Source: Macrothele yani
Taxonomy: Eukaryota; Arthropoda; Arachnida; Araneae; Macrothelidae
Length of the DNA stretch: 64,000 bases
Assembly (NCBI GenBank): GCA_039090855.1
Contig: CM077007.1
Span: 13,875,515 to 13,939,514, forward strand
Direction: 5' to 3'
The position numbers were made by a program, and so were the translations under genes. Of this stretch, positions 9,636-21,657 are shown one piece after another (within the stretch, counting starts at the first letter, position 1; each line of letters begins with the position of its first letter). Below the pieces are notes generated by a model. The model had not been told where the DNA came from, searched no databases, and saw only the letters and a program-made list of their open reading frames with translations.

Positions 9636-11702
9636 ACATAACCAACCTTAAAAAACACTATAATACCTTCAAGTTGGAACTGAAGAACAGATTCTCTGCT
9701 TTAGAAGGCCTAACATCGGAAGAAGTGGATATTTCTGAAGTTAACAGAAAAGTAACCAAAGCTCTTATGGAAACAGCAACAAAATTAGCTGGGTCTAAGA
9801 ACAAATTGCATGTGAACAAATTATCAGGAAAAACCAAAATGTTGATGCAAAAAAGAAGAGTGATGAGGACAACTAAAGAAGATGTGACTTCCTAAGTGGA
9901 ATATATAGAGCTATGCAAGACAGTACGAAAAAGTATCACTGAAGACATAAGGAAATTCAACTTTGAACTAGTGAGGAAAGCAATTGAAAACAACCAAAGC
10001 CTAAAGATAGCAAAGGGACATCTCAGTAAGGGAAAAAAACAGATTATGGCACTGAGAAAAGAAGATGGTTCTGTAACAAGAAATAGAGGCAAAATTTTGA
10101 CAAGAGTGAAAGATTTCTACTCCAAATTATATGAAAGGGATAATACATGTACTCCAGACATCATGAAAGGTACCAGTACCAGAGTTCTTCCAGTCCTTCC
10201 AGCAGAAGTTGCACATGCCATCAAGAACATAAAGCGGGGAAAAGCTCCAGGAGAAGATGGAATTACTGTAGACATCATACAAGAAGCAAGTGGAGAAATC
10301 GAAACAGTACTCGCCCAAATTTTCACTAGATGCCTTAACGAAGGGAAAATTCCTTAGGATTGGAACAACGCTACAATGATCTTGCTACATAAAAAAGGTG
10401 ACATTGAGGATCTCAGGAACTACAGACCTATCAGCCTCCTATCAGTGGTTTATAAAATCTTCACTAAAGTTCTTTCACACCGCTTGAAGGTGACACTGGA
10501 CATGGCTCAACCGAGAGAACAAGCTGGATTCAGGAGTGGCTACAGCACAATAGATCATATCCACGTACTGAGAGAACTAATTGAAAGAGCGAGGGAATAT
10601 GAACTTCCATTGTGCATGGCTTTTATCGATTATGAAAAAGCCTTCGATTCGGTGAAACCATCAGCAGTTGCAATGGCTCTGAAATCCTGCGGTATTGAAG
10701 ATGCAAACGTTAATATTATTAATAACATCTATGAAAATGCAAGTGCAAAGATTCGGCTGTTTGAAAATACAACACACATAAAAATTGGAAAAGGAGTGAG
10801 ACAAGGTGACACCATATCTCCGAAGCTCTTTAATGCCACATTGGAAAATGTGTTTCAATCACTGAACTGGGAAAACAAAGGGATAAAGATTAATGGAGAT
10901 TATCTAGCCCACCTTCGTTTTGCTGATGACATAGTCATTTTTGCAACTACCCTATCAGAGCTACAGAGTATGATCCAGGAACTTGCTGACAAAAGTAAAG
11001 AAGTGGGATTAAAAATGAACTTTCAGAAGACAAAAGTGATGTACAATGCTTTTACAAGAAATGAAGATTTATCGATTGATGGAGAAAAGCTGGAGATAAC
11101 AGACACGTACGTTTATCTTGGACAGCAGATATCAAGTGAGGGTCACATTGATGAAGAAATTAATCTGCGTACAAAACTTGCCTGGAGAGCTTTTGGAAGA
11201 AACAGCGTAATTTTCAAGAGCAATATGCCATTATGTCTTAAAAGGAAAGTGTTTGATCAGTGCATCCTTCCAGTGCTTACGTATGGTGCAGAGACGTGGA
11301 CCTTAGCTAAAAGGGACATAAAAAGGCTGCAGACAACTCAAAGATGCATGGAGAGGTGCATGCTTGGTGTAACCAGGAGAGATAAGAAGAGGAACTGGTG
11401 GATCCGAAAAATGGCAAGAGTGGAAGACATCATGATCAGAGTTAAATCCCTGAAATGGCAATGGGCTGGACATACTGCCAGAAGGACAGACCATCGATGG
11501 ACAGCCGAAATTTTAGATTGGATTCCAAGGGACAGGAAAAGACCCAGAAGAAGACCACATGGGAGATGGGTGGATGAAATTCGAAAGTATGCGGGAGTGA
11601 CATGGAGGAGACTGGCACAAGACAGACCGTTGTGGAGGAAACTTGGGGAGACCTTCGTCCAGCAGTGGATTGATAATGGTTGATAATGATGATGATGATG
11701 AT
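9636..11702 (+). mobile_element. RTE LINE, 5'-truncated copy C-right
   Basis: Starts inside the endonuclease-RT linker at 9636 and ends in a (GAT)n tail at about 11702. Together with 8779-9635 it forms a head-to-head pair with about 0.86 kb of inverted homology. Both halves contain the element 3' end, so a single twin-priming event cannot explain them. Two insertions, or an inversion between copies, is required. Confidence 0.85.
9674..11683 (+). pseudogene. RTE reverse transcriptase, two nonsense mutations
   Basis: A single reading frame throughout, interrupted only by TAA at 9894 and TAG at 10355. The segment 10376-11683 (435 codons) is fully open, with NYRPISLLSV, FIDYEKAFDSV, GVRQGDTISPKLFNATLENVF, the catalytic FADDIVIFA box, the zinc-knuckle-like C-terminal region and the natural end QQWIDNG. 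This is the best-preserved RTE reverse transcriptase in the window and a good reference for the frameshifts in other copies. The N-terminal endonuclease is absent. Confidence 0.85.
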
Positions 11703-12648
11703 AGCTGCATTTATACATATATATTCATGATGATAATAATGGCCTTCTGTGTATAAGACAGAGGGGGATTTTGACACCAAATTTTCTGAAAAAAAAAGTT
11801 CGTCTTATATTCCAAAAAATACAGTACTTCAATCCCTTTTTTTTTTTTTCTGTCAATTATTTTATTGAAAATTCATAAACCAACTAGGGAGATTAAGTGA
11901 CTGGTGGTGCTTGCTCCTAAAATAAACCTGGGAAACTAATACCATCTAATAAAAGAGATTTTCAAACCGGTTATCAGTAGGTAAAAAACAATAGCACCTA
12001 CCAGGCAAATTGTCTCATGTTATCTTCATTGAATATGAAGTGACATTTTAAATTTGTAGTGACTGAAAACTTAACTGAACTAGTAACATAAATTCATAAG
12101 CAGTGTTTATGTATATATGGGGTCATTCCTGAAACATTGTAATTGGTGATTAAAAATTATCAGAATATGTTATTCATGTGTAAGTGCTGAATAGAGTATT
12201 CTGATGTGCACTTTGTTACTTATTTTGATTAGCAGAGATGATGTAGTTGCATTTTCTGGCTTCTCATGTTGAATGTGCAGTGTTTTTGTGAGTGGCAAAT
12301 ATGGTGAGATGGAAGAGAGTGAGAAATTTCTTTAACATGAAATCTATAGCTGATTAACCTGTGCACATTTTTTTTTTTTTTTTTACGTCAACAGTAAATT
12401 TCACATGTGTTCCTTTCATTCAAGTTTTGAGTCTCCATTATGACATATCTGCTTATTGTAAAAATTGACTGAATGTATTTTTATATAACTCTTAAATACA
12501 TTCCATCACTATGTAATTCATGTATAAATCCAGAAATTTAATAAATATATTCCTGAAGTAATTTTACATTTCGGCAAAAAATGTTTTTAAATGTTGTAGC
12601 CTAATTCAGAATTTATATTAACTAACTTCATTAAATGATTTTTTGTAG
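11703..12648. other. Intron or intergenic sequence with one orphan transposon end
   Basis: No coding sequence seen. At 11798-11826 there is a sequence whose complement begins TACTGTATTTTTTGGAATAT, resembling the inverted-repeat ends of the elements at 33203-35274 and 59639-60510. No partner end is visible. A poly-T run lies at 12369-12384. Confidence 0.4.
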
Positions 12649-12731
12649 GTCATTCTAGACAAGGGTTAAAGTGCAAATTGTGTAAATACAGTGTTCATGT
12701 TGAATGCCAAGACAAAGCTGGATCTTGTCAG
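12649..12731 (+). CDS. Exon encoding second half of a C1 (cysteine-rich) domain
   Basis: An 83-nt exon with a pyrimidine-rich acceptor (TTTTTTGTAG) and donor (CAG then GTACAG). After two bases completing a codon it gives 27 open codons, including QGLKCKLCKYSVHVEC and ending in C-Q. The spacing C-x2-C-x4-H-x2-C-x6-C is the zinc-ligand pattern of the second half of C1 domains, which bind zinc and in some proteins diacylglycerol or channel partners. The exon ends at a codon boundary and joins 25467-25551 in frame. The combination of a C1 domain and a following RRQKSTSEIE-like basic/Ser segment suggests an adaptor such as a STAC-like (SH3 and cysteine-rich) protein, but the family is uncertain. 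This is the clearest cellular coding sequence in the window. Confidence 0.65.
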
Positions 12732-13599
12732 GTACAGTATTTTAGGTTCTAATGAATACATCAACATTGCATATATACTCACCTGTAAGCCAAGCCTCTT
12801 TAGTTTAACAGCTGAAAAATTGTACTAAAGCAGGAACTGCACCAAAGCTTACCCAAAGAGCTTTGAAAAACTTAACATTTATTGAAATATAATTATACAA
12901 ATTCCTAAAATTTCCCACTGTAAACCTTCAAAGTTGGGCTCAACAGAATTATCAAACTGTTTCTGTGGATCTATTTTTATTGAAGTTGTATCACCAACAT
13001 AAACATCACCATTGCAAAAGTTATATTTTTCTTCTTTACTCATTTCATAAGCCAAATTTTCTTGTTCACTTATCCATGACATTACTTTTACATGTTACAA
13101 TGTTTCTGAAAGAATGTACTGCAATATCTGGTGGAATTATGCCCCACACTTTTTCTACCCTATGAGAAGCAGTGCCAAATATCAGCCTCTATCAAATTTA
13201 CATCCTTCTTTTTATGTAGGTCTGATGATGAAATACATTCGACCCATTTCTTCCTGGTGCCTTTGAAAAAAATTCAAGTTAACATAGAGTGGCTGCAAAA
13301 GTAGTGTTGTAGTGTCTTTATCTCAAAGACTACAGTCTTGTGACGATTGTATATAGATTAAGATTAATCTATAGTGTTGTAGCGGTTAGGTATTAAAGCC
13401 AGCCTGCTAATTTCTTTTGCCTTTTTTACTTATGCCTGCAGTTTTTTGTGCTATAACGGCATCACACATAAGAACAGCCAGTTTGTTAAATGCTACCAGT
13501 TTTTTATTATAAAATTTTTCTCATTTTTATCCATTCTTCCCTTCTCTTAATTCATCAAGAAAATCCTAGAATGTGGAAATTTAAAGAAATTTTGCAATG
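12732..13599. other. Intron sequence without recognised features
   Basis: Start of the large intron after the C1 exon. It is AT-rich. No open frame, transposon or RNA gene is recognised. Confidence 0.5.
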
Positions 13600-14100
13600 T
13601 TTTCATATTTAAAAATAATAACAGAAGCAAACCTGGCTCCACCCATTAAATGTAGTAGAATTACTGAAAAGCAAATGTTTTCATGCCCCATTGTTTTAAT
13701 TACAACGTCTCTTTTGCAGTGCTATTAATTGTCCTTTTATTTGGAAAATCAAAAGTTGTGTAGTGTTTCCACATTTAAAGATAATAAAAGGAGGAAGTGT
13801 GGTTCTATCCATCAAATGTAGCAGAACTACTGAAAAGCAAGTTTTTCCATGCGTAATGGTTTTAATTAGGATGTTTATTTTGCAGTGTCCATTTATTTGG
13901 AAGATCAAAAGTTTTCAGTGCTTAATTTTGCAGTATTTTAACATTTTAAAGTAATAACGAAAGGAAGCATGGTTCCATCCATCAAATGTAGCAGGAAAAG
14001 CAAGTTTTTTTATGCCCCATTGTTTTAATTAGGATGTCTCTTTTGCAGTGCTATGCTATTAATTGTCGTTTTATTCAAAAGTTGTCAGTGTTTCACCCAT
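13600..14100 (+). repeat. Tandem repeat, three diverged ~165-bp units
   Basis: Three consecutive copies begin near 13601, 13766 and 13933. They share AAATGTAG, CTGAAAAGCAA, GTTTTAATTA, TTTTGCAGTG and TTATTTGGAA blocks in the same order. The third has small deletions. No coding potential is shared between units. Confidence 0.8.
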
Positions 14101-14562
14101 ATTCTCAAATCTACAGTAGTTCAAAATTATATATATTTTTTCTGAAGTGCAATAATGTTCCTTTGAAACAATTCAGTTTTCTATTCTAAATCATTTGGCA
14201 GTTTCTACACAATTTTCATTCAGTACGTTTTTTGTATGTGCTTTTTTTTTTTAAACATAACAAAAACCATGCTGGTAAAGTCTAAAGGAAAGATATACTC
14301 ATGTTCTCTGAAAATGCTGAAGGAACTGATTCAGCTCACTCCACCTCAGCAGTGACCTGATTTATCTGGTGAATGACTCCCTGTATTCTGCACTGAAAGC
14401 TCAATCTCCAGGAAAATTAAAGTAATTCAGTGAATGGCTTAAAAGTAAAGTGAAGCCTTTTTCAACCTAAGTAATTTCCTTGTCTTCTTTTTAAATGGGA
14501 TTAAGTTTCATGGTTATTAAATTAATGACAATTCCCATAAGACTAGTTAGATATGGATGATA
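14101..14562. other. Intron sequence without recognised features
   Basis: AT-rich, with a T-run near 14244-14253. Nothing recognisable. Confidence 0.45.
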
Positions 14563-15540
14563 AGGGTTGTCCAGACAAAAAGGAGATAGGTGGAAGTTGA
14601 AGGATGCCAGATCTGGGCTGTAAGGTTGACGTTGGACTATCAACCAGCCGAATTTGCTGCTCACCTGAGTTGTTGCCTAAGATGTGTGTGGTCTTGCATT
14701 GTCATGGTGAATGTGGATCCTTTTCAGATTCTTGTTCAGTGTTTCCCTTCTTATGGCTTCTCTAAGCTTCTTCAGTGTCTCAATGTTCCGGTATGACCAT
14801 GTTCCAGAAAATCAAGGAGAACAACACCCCTGTTATCCCACAAATTGTGCTGATCGCCGGCTCTTGAACTTCTTACGCCTTGATGAAGAGATGTGACACC
14901 ATTCCATGGATTGATTCTTTGTTTCTGGATCATAAAGATATGCCTACATTTCATCCCCTGTCACTAGATCAGAAAAAAATGTGTCTTCATTGGCTTCAAA
15001 TGCTCCCATCAGATCAGAGCAGTCTTCCACCTCCAGGAAAACTAAAATAATTCCTCCTTCAAATTAGATGTCAACTGCCGATGTACCCACTTTGCACACA
15101 CTTTCTGATACCCTAAGCCTTCCACCATCTTCTGTATAGCATTGTGACCCTCACACATTGTGTCTTGTCTTTCTGCCCAAATCAGTTCATCCACTCTCTG
15201 ACGATTCATGTCAGTGGTCACAGATGGTCTCCCATTGCATGGTTTGTCTTCAATGCTGATTTCCCCTTCTTTAAATTTCTTCATCAATTTGTGCACATTG
15301 CTCTTGTCAATGGCATTATCTCTGTAAACATTTTGTAGCCTTCTGTGGATGCCAGACAACCTGCACCTTTCCTTCATCAAGAACTCAATGACTGCACGTA
15401 ATTGAGAATCCATTATTGCCTGCAAAGAAGAAGGATTACTATAGAGGAAGAGTTACTCTGCTAACATGTGCAATTTGAATGACCTTTGTCAGTTAATAAA
15501 AATGTTATGCCTACTTTTGCATTACTTTTGGTACAACCCT
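14563..15540 (-). mobile_element. Mariner-like element, degenerate
   Basis: Ends show AGGGTTGT..CAAAA inverted repeats (left 14563 onward, right complement ending at 15540) with TA at the left. At 978 bp it is shorter than the usual 1.3 kb, so it has internal deletions. 15042-15425 (minus) keeps the N-terminal helix-turn-helix region, with IEFLMKERCRLSGIHRRLQNVY, GRPSVTTD and the YQKVCAKWVHRQL linker. Downstream pieces include LVTGDEMW (first Asp), HHDNARPHTS (second Asp) and YSPDLA (third Asp). Stops and frameshifts separate them. Confidence 0.8.
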
Positions 15541-15794
15541 CATAGAAATTGTTCCCATAACAAGTATTATTCCCTGGCAGTGGATGGTTTGCACTATGTG
15601 ACAAAAAAAAAAAATAAAAAAAAAAATAAAAAAATAAAAATAAAAAAAAAAAAAAGGATCCGGGTACCTCAAACTGGCATCCAAATGGTTAGTTTGTTTT
15701 TGTTTTGTTTTTCACTACTAAGTGCTAATCTAAATAATCTGAAGAGGCTGAAACCAAGTGGCAGGGGAATGGTTTACACTATACGTTTTCAGGT
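15541..15794. other. Spacer with A-rich low-complexity tract
   Basis: 15602-15656 is a long A-rich run broken by single T bases. Nothing else is recognised. Confidence 0.6.
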
Positions 15795-15806
15795 AACACT
15801 ATAATG

Positions 15807-16866
15807 TTTACTGGTATACAATCATCTTTGCTGTCTTAAGCACGAAAAACACCTAACCAATTTCAACACAAAATAAACCAAGCCAAATCATTGCAAGCTG
15901 GGAAAAACACCTTTACTTACAAAAATTAAAACTTGTTTAAAAGGTTAAAATGATTAAAACCAATGTGCGAGATCTTTCGGGTCTGTCTCTACAGACCCAT
16001 CCTCAGGCACAACGAGAAACTCACATGGGGCACGCTGGCTTATATACACACCTCTGTACATCAGCGAGATACAACACATCTGCCGCACTAAAAGGTTAAA
16101 TATGCTTTACACAGAAAGTAACAATAAAATGCAAATATGTACAAATGCATGAAAAAGAAATAATCCAAATGGCAATAAGTAAGTAATCAAAACATATTTG
16201 CAGTGGAAGAGGGATTCTCCAGCAGGAACCTCCAAGGAGCGGGTATGATTTGCGGGGGTTCTTCATTGCAGCACTGTTCAGCAAAATCAAAAATATACAA
16301 ACTCTCCAAAAAGAGCACTGCAGTTTTAGTTCTCGCTGAGCACAATAATTTAACATCACTCCATAGTGGAAAATAATCACCTTTTGTTGACTGTTCGGGC
16401 TAAGGCCATTGTGGATGAATGTGTGCGAACATTGTATTTATGTTCGGAGATTCTCGCCCCGAGTGACCGACAAGTTGATTCGATGTACGCTGTCATAGGG
16501 AGAGAGTCATCAACCGATTGTAGTGGCACAGATTATACACCATATTTTTCCATGCTCGGAACATGGTCACGATCAGACTTGACCAAGTTAAAAAGGCGTT
16601 CCGAAGAAATACAGAAACTATAGTTGAACTTGCGGTCTTATAGAGTGTGAATACTATGGTGGGGGGTGGTAAGGAATGGAGCCAACAAACCAGATGACAG
16701 GCAATTCACATTGTGTTTGAAGTGTGGTGGAATAACGGCGCTGAAACTTGTGAAGAGTTTTAGTGAAATATCGGTGGGGGTATCCTGAATTGTTTTTTGT
16801 GCTTAAGACAGCAAAGATGATTGTATACCAGTAAATATCAATTGGCACGACAAAAAACTTCTACTG
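15807..16866 (-). mobile_element. Penelope-like element remnant with inverted arms (family C)
   Basis: Flanked by the perfect 12-nt duplication AACACTATAATG at 15795-15806 and 16867-16878. Inverted arms of about 44 nt lie at 15807-15850 and 16792-16835. The left arm abuts its duplication; the right arm is followed by a 31-nt tail (16836-16866). Minus-strand coding remnants between about 16850 and 16100 include ELPVIWFVGSIPYHPPP (the linker before the nuclease), EKYGVYNLC and ESTCRSLGARISEHK (GIY-YIG nuclease), with many stops. The hammerhead-like motif at 15975-16016 lies downstream of the coding remnant. Heavily 5'-truncated and inactive. Confidence 0.75.
15975..16016 (-). ncRNA. Hammerhead-like ribozyme core, PLE C
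   Basis: On the minus strand: CTGAGGA, one T, a 7-bp stem GGGTCTG/CAGACCC with a 6-nt loop, GAAA. All canonical core bases are present apart from the extra T. The long perfect stem II makes this one of the strongest candidates in the window. Confidence 0.55.
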
Positions 16867-17151
16867 AACACTATAATGATTTATAAAGAATCAGAAACAA
16901 GCTTGTAGAGTAAGGCAAGAACATTTTTACCATTCCTAATATTTGGGGAGTGGGGATTTTTTTCCAGCAGAGCATTATCTTGCCAGCATCCTCAATATTT
17001 TATATCACCCCATGGTAAAATCTGTGGTGCATTACTGAATTAAAGGTATAACATTTTTAATAACTTGTATGTGCACATTTCTTGGAATTTGCTTTTGCAA
17101 TATACGAGCATAAGAAAAATTTTATACTATTTTTAAACTTTTGTTATATAT

Positions 17152-20100
17152 ATCATCATCATCGTCAACCATTATCAATCCACTGCTGGACGAAAGTCTC
17201 CCCAAGTTTCCTCCACAACGGTCTGTCTTGTGCCAGTCTCCTCCATGTCACTCCTGCATACTTTCGAATTTCATCCACCCATCTCCCATGTGGTCTTCTT
17301 CTGGGTCTTTTCCTGTCCCTCGGAATCCAATCTAAAATTTCGGCTGTCCATCGAAGGTCTGTCCTCCTGGCAATATGTCCAGCCCATTGCCATTTCAGGG
17401 ATTTAGTTCTGATCATGATGTCCTCCACTCTTGTCATTTTTCGGATCCACGAGTTCCTCTTCTTATCTCTCCTGGTTACACCAAGCATGCACCTCTCCAT
17501 GCTGCTTTGAGTTGTCTGCAGCCTTTGTATGTCTCTTTTAGCTAAGGTCCACGTCTCTGCAGCATATGTAAGCACTGGAAGGATGCATTGATCAAACACT
17601 TTTCTTTTAAGACATAATGGCATATTGCTCTTGAAAATTATGTTGTTTCTTCCAAAAGCTCTCCAGGCAAGTTTTGTACGCCGATTAATTTCTTCATCAA
17701 TGTGACCCTCACTCGATATCTGCTGTCCAAAATAAACGTACGTGCCTGTTATCTTCAGCTTTTCTCCATCAATCGATAAATCTTCATTTCTTGTAAAAGC
17801 ATTGAACATCACTTTTGTCTTCTGAAAGTTCATTTTTAAACCCACTTCTTTACTTTTGTCAGCAAGTTCCTGGATCATACTCTGCAGCTCTGATGGGGTA
17901 GTTGCAAAAATGACTATGTCATCAGCAAAACGAAGGTGGGTTAGATAATCTCCATTAATCTTTATCAATTTGTTTTCCCAGTTCAGTGATTAAAAGACAT
18001 TTTCCAATGTGGCCTTAAAGAGCTTCGGAGATATGGTGTCACCTTGTCTTACTCCCTTTCCAATTTTTATGTGTGTTGTATTTTCAAACAGCCGAATCTT
18101 TGCACTTGCATTTTCATATATGTTATTAATAATATTAATGTATGCATCTTCAATACCACTGGATTTCAGAGCCATTGTAACTGCTGATGGTTTCACCGAA
18201 TCAAAGACTTTTTCATAATCGATAAAAGCCATGCACAATGTAAGTTCATATTCCCTCGCTCTTTCAATTAGTTCTCTCAGTACGTGGATATGATCTATTG
18301 TTCTGTAGCCACTCCTGAATCCAGCTTGTTCTCTCGGTTGAGCCATGTCCAGTGTTACCTTCAAGCGATGTGAAAGAACTTTAGTGAAGATTTTATAAAC
18401 CACTGATAGGAGGCTGATAGGTCTGTAGTTCCTGAGATCCTCATTGTCACCTTTTTTATGTAGCAAGATCATTGTACCATTGTTCCAATCCTCAGGAATT
18501 TTCCCTTCATTAAGGCGTCAAGTGAAAATTTGGGCGAGTACTGTTTCGATTTCTCCACTTGCTTCTTGTAGGATGTCTACAGTAATTCCATCTTCTCCTG
18601 GAGCTTTTCCCCGCTTCATGTTCTTGATTGCATGTGTAACTTCTGCTGGAAGGACTGGAAGAACTCTGGAACTGGTACCTTTCATGATGTCTGGAGTACA
18701 TGTATCATTCCTTTCATATAAATTAGAGTAGAAATCTTTCACTCTTGTCAAAATTTTACCTCTATTTCTTGTTACAGAACCATCTTCTTTTCTCAGTGCC
18801 ATAATCTGTTTTCTTCCCTTACTGAGATGTCCCTTTGCTATCTTTAGGCTTTGGTTGTTTTCAATTGCTTTCCTCTCTAGTTCATAGTTGAATTTCCTTA
18901 TGTCTTCAGTGATACTTTTTCATACTGTCTTGCATAGCTCTATATATTCCCCTTTGGAAGTCACATCTTCTTTAGTTGTCCTCATCACTTTTCTTTTTTG
19001 CATCAACATTTTGGTTTTTCCTGATAATTTGTTCAAATGCAACTTGTTCTTAGACCCAGCTAATTTTGTTGCTGTTTCCATAAGAGCTTTGGTTACTTTT
19101 CTGTTAACTTCAGAAATATCCGCTTCTTCTGATGTTAGGCCTCCTAAAGCAGAGAATCTGTTCTTCAGTTCCAACTTGAAGGTATTATGGTGTTTTTAAG
19201 GTTGGTTATGTCAATACATTTTGTTTGTCTTATGAGCTTGCCACGTTCGAATTTAGTGTTGAGGTGCATCTTACATCTCACCAATCTATGGTCACTACCT
19301 GTGTTGAACTTGTTTAGCACACTGCAGTCTTCTATGACGAATTTTTTGTTACACATAATAAAATCAATTTCACTTGTCGTCCCATTTGGATGTCTCCATA
19401 TCCATTTCCTGTGTGGCTTTTTCTTGAAAACGGAGTTCAAGATGAAAAACCCTTCTGCCTCTGCAAACTCAACGAGAGTATTTCCACGCTGGTTTCTGTT
19501 GCCGTGACCGAATTTACCTACTAAAGTTTCATTCTGTTGCTGTTGCCCTATTTTTGCATTGAAATCTCCCATAATTATCTTCAAGTGCTGCTTACCTTTA
19601 TTATTTAGATGACGAATTTCCTCATAAAATTCTTCAATTTCTTCTTCAGGATGACTTGTGGTGGGTGCATAAGTTTGAATAATCTGAGCCTTGTATCTTC
19701 TCAAGAGTTGGATAACGAGTCGTGCAGCTCTGTCAGAGGAACTTTCAACTTCTACAACTTTATCCTTCATTTTCTTGTTTATTATAAATCCAACACCACT
19801 AGTTCAGCCAGTATCTGTCCCACGATAGTAGAAGAGATGTCCACTTTTCAGTTCAATGAGATCTTCTCCTTTTCTCCTTACCTCACTTAGCCTGACGATG
19901 TCCCACTTGATCCTTTGTAGTTCCTCTTCCAATTCAAGAAGCCTTGAATCAGAAGATAGGGAGCGTCCGTTATACGTAGCCAAGGTCAGCATCAGATGGC
20001 ATCCTAGTCCGGTCCTCCGGTGATTCTTAGCACCCGCTGTCTTCATGTCGCACTGGCCGCTGCCTTGGCCAGGTACATTCCAGCTGCCGGAGACTGAGGG

Positions 20101-20333
20101 CCAAGATTTAAGTTGTGGAGTCATTTTGGAGGGGTTTGGCCATAACTCACCACGCTGGCCAAGCGGGTTGGTGAGTGTGGGATAGCATTTCCTTTAATCC
20201 CGATGTTATAGTAATACCGCTATTGGCGGTCGTCAGAGCCTTTTTAGTGGGAACAGGATGCGCCACAAGAAAGCTGGGTTGACATTTGTCAAGGAGAGGC
20301 TGTGATGTTACGCATCACCTGACCTTACATCCC
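17152..20333 (-). mobile_element. RTE-type LINE, copy D (near full length)
   Basis: Same boundaries as copy A: the 5' end with the conserved leader beside (TA)n at 20333, and the 3' (ATC)n tail at 17152 next to a TA-rich target. 3.18 kb long. Both flanks are (TA)n, consistent with insertion into a TA microsatellite. Confidence 0.85.
17165..20124 (-). pseudogene. RTE endonuclease-reverse transcriptase polyprotein, copy D
   Basis: Endonuclease blocks at 19804-20124 (LTLATYNGRSL, VRLSEVRRKG) and 19165-19770 (DKVVEVESSSDRAARLV, MGDFNAKIG, GSDHRLVRCKM). RT blocks at 18920-19174, 18518-18802, 17990-18472 (LLSVVYKI, FIDYEKVFDSV, GVRQGDTIS) and 17165-17968 (catalytic FADDIVIFA box and the full C-terminal region ending QQWIDNG). 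At least four stops or frameshifts separate them, so it is older or more decayed than copies A and C-right. Confidence 0.85.
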
Positions 20334-20350
20334 ATATATATATATTATAT

Positions 20351-21603
20351 CTGTGGTTTATAAAATCTTCACTAAAGTTCTTTCACTCCGCTTGAAAGTA
20401 ACACTGGACATGGCTCAACCGAGAGAACAAGCTGGATTCAGGAGTGGCTACAGCACAATAGATCATATCCACGTACTGAGAGAACTAATTGAAAGAACAA
20501 GGGAATATGAACTTCCATTGTGCATGGCTTTTATCAATTATGAAAAAGCCTTTGATTCGGTGAAACCATCAGCAGTTACAATGGCTCTGAAATCTTGCGG
20601 TATTGAAGATGCATACATTAATATTATTAATAACATCTATGAAAATGCAAGTGCAAAGATTCGGCTGTTTGAAAATACAACACACATAAAAATTGGAAAG
20701 GGAGTGAGACAAAGTGACACCATATCTCCGAAGCTCTTTAATGCCACATTGGAAAATGTCTTTCAATCGCTGAACTGGGAAAACAAAGGGATACAGATTA
20801 ATAGAGATTATCTAACCCACCTTCGTTTTGCTGATGACATAGTCATTTTTGCAACTACCCCATCAGAGCTGCAGAGTATGATCCAGGAACTTGCTGACAA
20901 GAGTAAAGAAGTGGGATTAAAAATGAACTTTCAGAAGACAAAAGTGATGTTCAACGCTTTTACAAGAAATGAAGATTTATCGATTGATGGAGAAAAGCTG
21001 GAGATAACAGACACGTACGTTTATTTTGGACAGCAGATATCAAGTGAGGGTCACATTGATGAAGAAATTAATCGGCGTACAAAACTTGCCTGGAAAACTT
21101 TTGGAAGAAACAGCATAATTTTCAAGAGCAATATGCCATTATGTCTTAAAAGAAAAGTGTTTGATCAATGCATCTTTCCAGTGCTTACGTATGGTGCAGA
21201 GATGTGGACCTTAACTAAAAGGGACATAAAAAGGCTGCAGACAACTCAAAGATGCATGGAGAGGTGCATGCTTGGTGTAACCAGGAGAGATAAGAAGAGG
21301 AACTGGTGGATCTGAAAAATGACAAGAGTGGAAGACATCATGATCAGAGTTAAATCCCTGAAATGGCAATGGGCTGGGCATACTGCCAGAAAAACAGACC
21401 ATTGAAGGACAGCCGAAATTTTAGATTGGATTCCAAGGGACAGGAAAAGACCCAGAAAAAGACCACATGGGAGATGGGTGGATGAAATTCAAAAGTATGC
21501 GGGAGTGACGTGGAGGAGACTGGCACAAGACAGACCGTTGTATAGGAAACATGGGGAGACCTTCGTCCAGCAGTGGATTGACAATGGTTGACAATGATGA
21601 TGA

Positions 21604-21608
<5 letters not shown>
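20351..21608 (+). mobile_element. RTE LINE, 5'-truncated copy E
   Basis: Begins inside the RT at VVYKIFTKVLS and runs to a (GATGAT) tail that merges into (TA)n at 21607-21652. The frame is open over 20353-21315 with the FADDIV box; a TGA near 21313 ends it before the C-terminal domain. It sits directly on the (TA)n flank of copy D, in opposite orientation. Confidence 0.85.

Positions 21609-21652
<44 letters not shown>
21607..21652. repeat. (TA)n microsatellite
   Basis: About 23 TA units directly after the RTE copy E tail. It is probably the target tract and may be polymorphic. Confidence 0.9.

Positions 21653-21657
<5 letters not shown>

Noticed and set aside
8779..11702. Twin-priming 5' inversion of one RTE element
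   Set aside because: Both opposed halves contain the element 3' end and tail, which a single transcript cannot give.
13219..13245. CTGATGA followed by a tiny GAA/TTC stem and GACC, resembling a hammerhead
   Set aside because: The stem is only 3 bp, the GAAA is missing, and there are no inverted arms or duplications nearby.
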